A DNA stretch of 8,993 bases. Origin: an uncultured Nitrospinaceae bacterium (GTDB taxonomy: Bacteria; Nitrospinota; Nitrospinia; Nitrospinales; VA-1). Below, in pieces: positions 6,489 to 8,993 of the stretch; positions within the stretch are counted from its first letter, which is position 1, and each line of letters opens with the position of its first letter. The stretch covers positions 1 through 8,993 of the forward strand of contig CALJGH010000206.1 in assembly GCA_938073925.1 (NCBI GenBank), given 5' to 3'. The translations under genes were made by a program, and so were the position numbers. The notes under the pieces are model-generated. The model searched no databases. It saw only the letters and a list, made by a program, of their open reading frames with translations, and was not told the DNA's origin.

Positions 6489-6646
6489 AACGACCCTTCT
6501 TTTCTTCGGTTAAAACTATTAATTGACATCCAATCTAACAGCAATTGTAACAAAAGATTATATCTATTTTAGCTAGTGTATTTTATTCGTTTTAATTACG
6601 GGCACCATTCTAATCTTTTCCTTGGCTGGTACCAGTGGACGATTCA

Positions 6647-6793
6647 ATGAAATTATTTCTGGTAGAGAGGAGTAACTGGAATGCCCTATGGAATTATCTG
6701 GCTTTGGGAGTTGTGATAAATGTTGTTAATCTGGAGATGTACTTTAAAGACAAAACAATAAAAATAATTGGCTGGAGAATAGCAGGTTATTAA
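6647..6793 (+). CDS. Doubtful 48-residue ORF between tmoV and tmm
   Basis: ATG 6647 opens a frame beginning MKLFLVERSNWNALWNYLAL and ending with GWRIAGY before TAA 6791-6793. Residues about 13-33 could form one short hydrophobic helix. The frame is open upstream to a stop at 6611-6613. There is no Shine-Dalgarno sequence, and the frame conflicts with the better-initiated short frame at 6681. No family recognised; it may be chance. Confidence 0.15.
   Translation: MKLFLVERSNWNALWNYLALGVVINVVNLEMYFKDKTIKIIGWRIAGY
6665..6716 (+). promoter_or_regulatory. Possible leader mini-ORF (MPYGIIWLWEL) upstream of tmm
   Basis: GAGAGGAG (6665-6672) is followed 8 bases later by ATG 6681, opening an 11-codon frame with two Trp codons and closed by TGA at 6714-6716. 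The spacing is ideal, whereas tmm itself has no Shine-Dalgarno sequence. A Trp-containing leader peptide is conceivable, but no attenuator hairpin is evident nearby. Confidence 0.2.
6769..6784 (+). promoter_or_regulatory. Sigma54-like -24/-12 element upstream of tmm
   Basis: TGGCTGGAGAATAGCA has the invariant GG (6770-6771) and GC (6782-6783) with the required 10 bases between, plus the leading T, the C after GG, and the T and A near the -12 end. It departs from consensus at AC (here TG) and at one T. Transcription would start near 6795. Nitrogen control through NtrC would make sense for TMA use. A GCACCA half-site (6602-6607) lies upstream and TTGGTGCA (6801-6808) downstream, but no full NtrC dyad is present. 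Confidence 0.22.
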
Positions 6794-6798
6794 TAGAG

Positions 6799-6813
6799 AA
6801 TTGGTGCACAATT
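6799..6813. promoter_or_regulatory. Short dyad AATTG-N5-CAATT before tmm
   Basis: AATTG (6799-6803), GTGCA, CAATT (6809-6813) form a symmetric site of operator size, about 107 bases before the tmm start. It overlaps the TTGGTGCA NtrC-like half-site. Short palindromes are common in A/T-rich DNA. Confidence 0.2.
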
Positions 6814-6864
6814 TAAAAAAGTTTCACAGCATTCAACTCTACTCTGCAGTTTGGTAGAAAATTA

Positions 6865-6883
6865 AATTCTTTCAGTTAGAATT
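6865..6883. promoter_or_regulatory. Dyad AATTCT-N7-AGAATT, LysR-box-like, before tmm
   Basis: AATTCT (6865-6870) and AGAATT (6878-6883) are exact inverted copies around 7 bases, fitting the T-N11-A pattern of LysR-type regulator sites. TAGAAT (6877-6882) inside it could be a -10 box, with a start near 6889, but no good -35 lies at the right distance. A regulator bound here would cover that -10. Confidence 0.28.
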
Positions 6884-6920
6884 ATAAGTATTTCGATCAT
6901 TAACCTAAACAGAAATTGTC

Positions 6921-8264
6921 ATGAATAAGCGAGTTGCAGTTATTGGTGCGGGACCCAGCGGTTTAGCACAACTAAGGTCTTTTCAATCGGCTGCAGAAAA
7001 AGGTGCCGAAGTTCCAGAAATTGTATGTTTTGAACGCCAGGAAGACTGGGGGGGACTGTGGAATTATACCTGGCGTACCGGACTTGATGAATATGCAGAA
7101 CCTGTTCATTCCAGTATGTACCGCTATCTATGGTCAAACGGGCCAAAGGAATGTTTGGAATTTGCGGATTACTCATTTGAAGAACATTTTGGACGCACTA
7201 TTGCTTCATATCCTCCACGTGAAGTTCTTTTCGACTACATCATAGGGCGTGTTGAAAAAGCAGGTGTCAGGAAGCAAATCCGTTTTCGTACTTCAATCCG
7301 AGATGTTTATTATTCAGTAAAGTCAGGTCGCTTTACCTTAACTGCACAAAATCTAGTGGACGACACAGTTTATTCTGAGGAATTCGATAATGTAGTGGTG
7401 GCGTCAGGTCATTTTACTACGCCGAATGTGCCAAGTTTTGATGGAATGGAAACTTTTAACGGTCGTGTGCTACACGCACATGATTTTCGGGATGCACTTG
7501 AATTTAAAGGAAAAAATCTCTTGCTTATCGGCACCAGTTATTCTGCAGAAGACATCGGCTCCCAATGTTATAAATATGGTGCAAAGTCCATTACCTGCAG
7601 TTATCGAACGGCTCCGATGGGATTTCACTGGCCAGATAACTGGGAAGAAGTACCTCTGTTGAAGAAGGTTGATAAAAATACATGTACGTTTAAGGATGGC
7701 TCAAGTAAGGAGATTGACGCGATCATTATGTGTACAGGCTATCTGCATTACTTTCCTTTTCTTCCTGATAGTCTGCGCTTGAAAACGGATAACCGCCTCT
7801 GGCCTTTGAACCTCTATAAAGGTGTATTTTGGGAAGACAATCCAAAACTGATGTTCCTAGGAATGCAGGATCAGTTCTACACTTTTAACATGTTTGACGC
7901 ACAGGCCTGGTATACAAGAGATTACATGCTGGGACGCATCAATTTGCCCTCAAAAGAGGAGATGAGAAGCCACAGTCAGACCTGGAGAGAGCGGGAAGAA
8001 AAACTTGAGAACGATGAACAGATGATCTGGTTCCAGGGAGATTATGTGAAAGAGTTAATCTCCGAAACGGACTATCCGAGTTTTGATGTGGAGGGAGTAA
8101 ATAAGACCTTCATGGAATGGGAACACCAAAAGCATGAGGACATTATGGGTTTCCGGAACCATGCCTACCGCTCCTTGATTACCGGGAATATGCAGCCAGT
8201 CCATCATACTCCCTGGCTGGAAGCTATGGATGATTCCATGGAATCATACCTGGAAAACAAGTAA
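6921..8264 (+). CDS. tmm: Trimethylamine monooxygenase (Tmm), flavin-dependent
   Basis: Cytoplasmic FAD- and NADPH-dependent monooxygenase, 447 residues, oxidising TMA to TMAO; characterised Tmm enzymes also turn dimethyl sulfide into DMSO. Motifs: FAD-binding GAGPSG (9-14), E38 ending the Rossmann fold, the FMO fingerprint F-x-G-x3-H-x3-F at FNGRVLHAHDF (179-189), NADPH-binding GTSYSA (204-209) and MCTGY (270-274). Y207 and D317 (MQDQF) sit at the numbers I recall for functional residues of the Roseovarius enzyme. The tail VHHTPWLEAMDDSME (427-441) is typical of Tmm rather than of general FMOs or Baeyer-Villiger enzymes. Length matches the family. ATG 6921 lets the Rossmann strand begin at once (MNKRVAVIGAG); no Shine-Dalgarno sequence is visible. 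It lies downstream of a TMAO transporter, the usual pairing. TMAO demethylase is not in the window. Confidence 0.93.
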   Translation: MNKRVAVIGAGPSGLAQLRSFQSAAEKGAEVPEIVCFERQEDWGGLWNYTWRTGLDEYAEPVHSSMYRYLWSNGPKECLEFADYSFEEHFGRTIASYPPREVLFDYIIGRVEKAGVRKQIRFRTSIRDVYYSVKSGRFTLTAQNLVDDTVYSEEFDNVVVASGHFTTPNVPSFDGMETFNGRVLHAHDFRDALEFKGKNLLLIGTSYSAEDIGSQCYKYGAKSITCSYRTAPMGFHWPDNWEEVPLLKKVDKNTCTFKDGSSKEIDAIIMCTGYLHYFPFLPDSLRLKTDNRLWPLNLYKGVFWEDNPKLMFLGMQDQFYTFNMFDAQAWYTRDYMLGRINLPSKEEMRSHSQTWREREEKLENDEQMIWFQGDYVKELISETDYPSFDVEGVNKTFMEWEHQKHEDIMGFRNHAYRSLITGNMQPVHHTPWLEAMDDSMESYLENK

Positions 8265-8293
8265 GAGTGAAAAACAGCCTGTGAAGGGACTCT

Positions 8294-8473
8294 CTAACGT
8301 TCAGTATTCCTCCTGGAGAGTACCGGAAACAGCCAGAGTACACAGGCAAAGGTCCAAACTATACTTCCAATAGTGGAAAGATAATCTCCGCTGCGGATGC
8401 CTGCCACAATAAAAAAAATCCCCGAAATGAAGAAACAAATCAGTCCAATTAGTTCAAAATAAAATATTTTCAT
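8294..8473 (-). CDS. Small two-helix membrane protein, unnamed (59 residues)
   Basis: The minus-strand frame begins MKIFYFELIGLICFFISGIF and continues FIVAGIRSGDYLSTIGSIVW, ending FPVLSRRNTER. It has two hydrophobic helices (about 8-25 and 33-52) joined by a short RSGDYLST turn, with an Arg-rich tail that would stay in the cytoplasm. The ATG at 8473 begins only 9 bases after the rarD stop codon, so the two are probably co-transcribed and perhaps translationally coupled; no clear Shine-Dalgarno sequence is seen. Its stop lies 29 bases from the convergent tmm stop. Compact helices, the conserved-looking turn and the tight spacing argue for a real gene. I cannot name a family or function. Confidence 0.6.
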   Translation of the reverse strand: MKIFYFELIGLICFFISGIFFIVAGIRSGDYLSTIGSIVWTFACVLWLFPVLSRRNTER

Positions 8474-8482
8474 AGCATTAAT

Positions 8483-8993
8483 TTATGAAGGACTCTGTAC
8501 GAATAGAGAATTGATTGAAAATATCACTAAACCAACCCAAATCAGTCCAAACGTGGTGCTGTGAGTTGGCGTGAATGGTTCATGGAAAAGATACACACCA
8601 ATTAAGAGTTGGATAGATGGAGTCAAATATTGAATAAAACCTATAGTTGAATAACGAAGACTTTTGCCTGCATTGATGAACCACAATAGTGGCAGCGAAG
8701 TTACAACACCTCCACCAAATAATAAAAAATCCGTCATCCATGTAGTTCCAAAATGTCCAGTGCCATCAATTTCCCAAAACGCTATTAAAACAACTGCCAA
8801 AGGTGTAAGTAGAGCTGTTTCCATTAAGAGTCCTACCAAAGGTTTAACAGGTATCATTTTACGGAATAATCCGTAAAATGAAAAGGTGAATGCTAAAGAA
8901 AGTGCAATCCATGGTAGTGAACCAAAATTCCAGAAAAAATTCAAGACTCCTAAAGCAGCAAAACCCACCGCAACAACTTGCCAAATATTTAAA
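8483..8993 (-). CDS. rarD: RarD/EamA-family permease, C-terminal part (runs off the right edge)
   Basis: Inner-membrane protein of the drug/metabolite transporter superfamily. The frame is open to the window edge, so about 170 C-terminal residues are visible and the start is outside; the GTG at 8968 is internal. It reads QVVAVGFAALGV, then SLPWIALSLAFTFSFYGLFRK, the helix-loop pattern that marks RarD. Next come GLLMETALLTPLA, SLPLLWFINAGKSLRYSTIGFIQYLTPS and a final helix near GLIWVGLVIFSINSLF, about five helices in all, equal to the second EamA repeat. RarD is named for chloramphenicol sensitivity, but its natural substrate is unknown. It is followed at once by the 59-residue membrane protein. 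Its relation to TMA metabolism is unknown; it probably belongs to a separate unit. Confidence 0.85.
   Translation of the reverse strand, partial: LNIWQVVAVGFAALGVLNFFWNFGSLPWIALSLAFTFSFYGLFRKMIPVKPLVGLLMETALLTPLAVVLIAFWEIDGTGHFGTTWMTDFLLFGGGVVTSLPLLWFINAGKSLRYSTIGFIQYLTPSIQLLIGVYLFHEPFTPTHSTTFGLIWVGLVIFSINSLFVQSPS

Larger units (their letters stand above)
6489..6920. other. Intergenic region, tmoV / tmm (432 bases)
   Basis: This long A/T-rich gap lies between two plus-strand genes. I see no clear terminator after tmoV. It contains TTGACA at 6523-6528 without a good -10, a possible 48-codon frame, a short frame with an ideal ribosome site, a sigma54-like -24/-12 pair and two dyads before tmm. 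The gap suggests that tmm is transcribed on its own. Confidence 0.55.

Noticed and set aside
6523..6551. Sigma70 promoter from TTGACA at 6523
   Set aside because: The -35 is perfect, but the sequence 16-18 bases later (TGTAAC/TTGTAA) does not resemble a -10 box, and tmm is about 370 bases away.
8287..8324. Possible two-way terminator between tmm and the small membrane gene (GGACTCTC with GAGAGTACC)
   Set aside because: The stem is short, has a bulge and a 21-base loop, no T-run follows, and it lies within the 59-codon gene.
1..8993. CRISPR arrays, tRNA genes, insertion sequences, phage genes, toxin-antitoxin or defence genes
   Set aside because: No regularly spaced repeats, cloverleaf, transposase motifs, terminal repeats or defence-family domains were seen on either strand.

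Overview
The window carries a trimethylamine (TMA) oxidation and trimethylamine N-oxide (TMAO) uptake locus. It is probably from a marine, fairly AT-rich proteobacterium. I lean towards Gammaproteobacteria because of the RarD-type exporter and the overall gene style, but nothing here (no rRNA, no housekeeping marker) fixes the taxon. There is no tRNA, rRNA, CRISPR array, insertion sequence or phage gene.

Layout. On the minus strand, 1-290 holds the N-terminal third or quarter of an ammonium transporter (Amt) that runs off the left edge. A 439-base divergent control region follows (291-729), with a canonical sigma70-like promoter towards amt and a second -35 box facing the other way. On the plus strand come a periplasmic substrate-binding protein of the betaine/TMAO class (tmoX, 730-1680), a strong intrinsic terminator, the ABC ATPase (tmoW, 1849-2910), an MFS carrier of the oxalate/formate or monocarboxylate type (3068-4258), the fused double-domain permease (tmoV, 4410-6488) and, after a 432-base gap, a flavin monooxygenase with the full trimethylamine monooxygenase layout (tmm, 6921-8264). 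Convergent to tmm on the minus strand are an unnamed 59-residue two-helix membrane protein (8294-8473) and the C-terminal half of a RarD/EamA permease that runs off the right edge.

How the parts fit. Tmm turns TMA into TMAO with NADPH and O2. TmoX binds TMAO (or a related quaternary/tertiary amine) in the periplasm, and TmoW with TmoV moves it inward. Amt would recapture ammonium, the nitrogen end product of methylamine breakdown. TMAO demethylase and the downstream methylamine/C1 enzymes are not in this window, so whether TMAO is used as nitrogen, energy or osmolyte cannot be told here.

What is unusual. The ABC transporter is split: an MFS gene of visibly higher GC lies between ATPase and permease. 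The ATPase and permease genes lack Shine-Dalgarno sequences and share the same 10 bases across their start codons. Several gaps contain tiny open frames with near-ideal Shine-Dalgarno spacing, inverted repeats and, before tmm, a sigma54-like -24/-12 pair. These regulatory readings are pattern-based and mostly low confidence.
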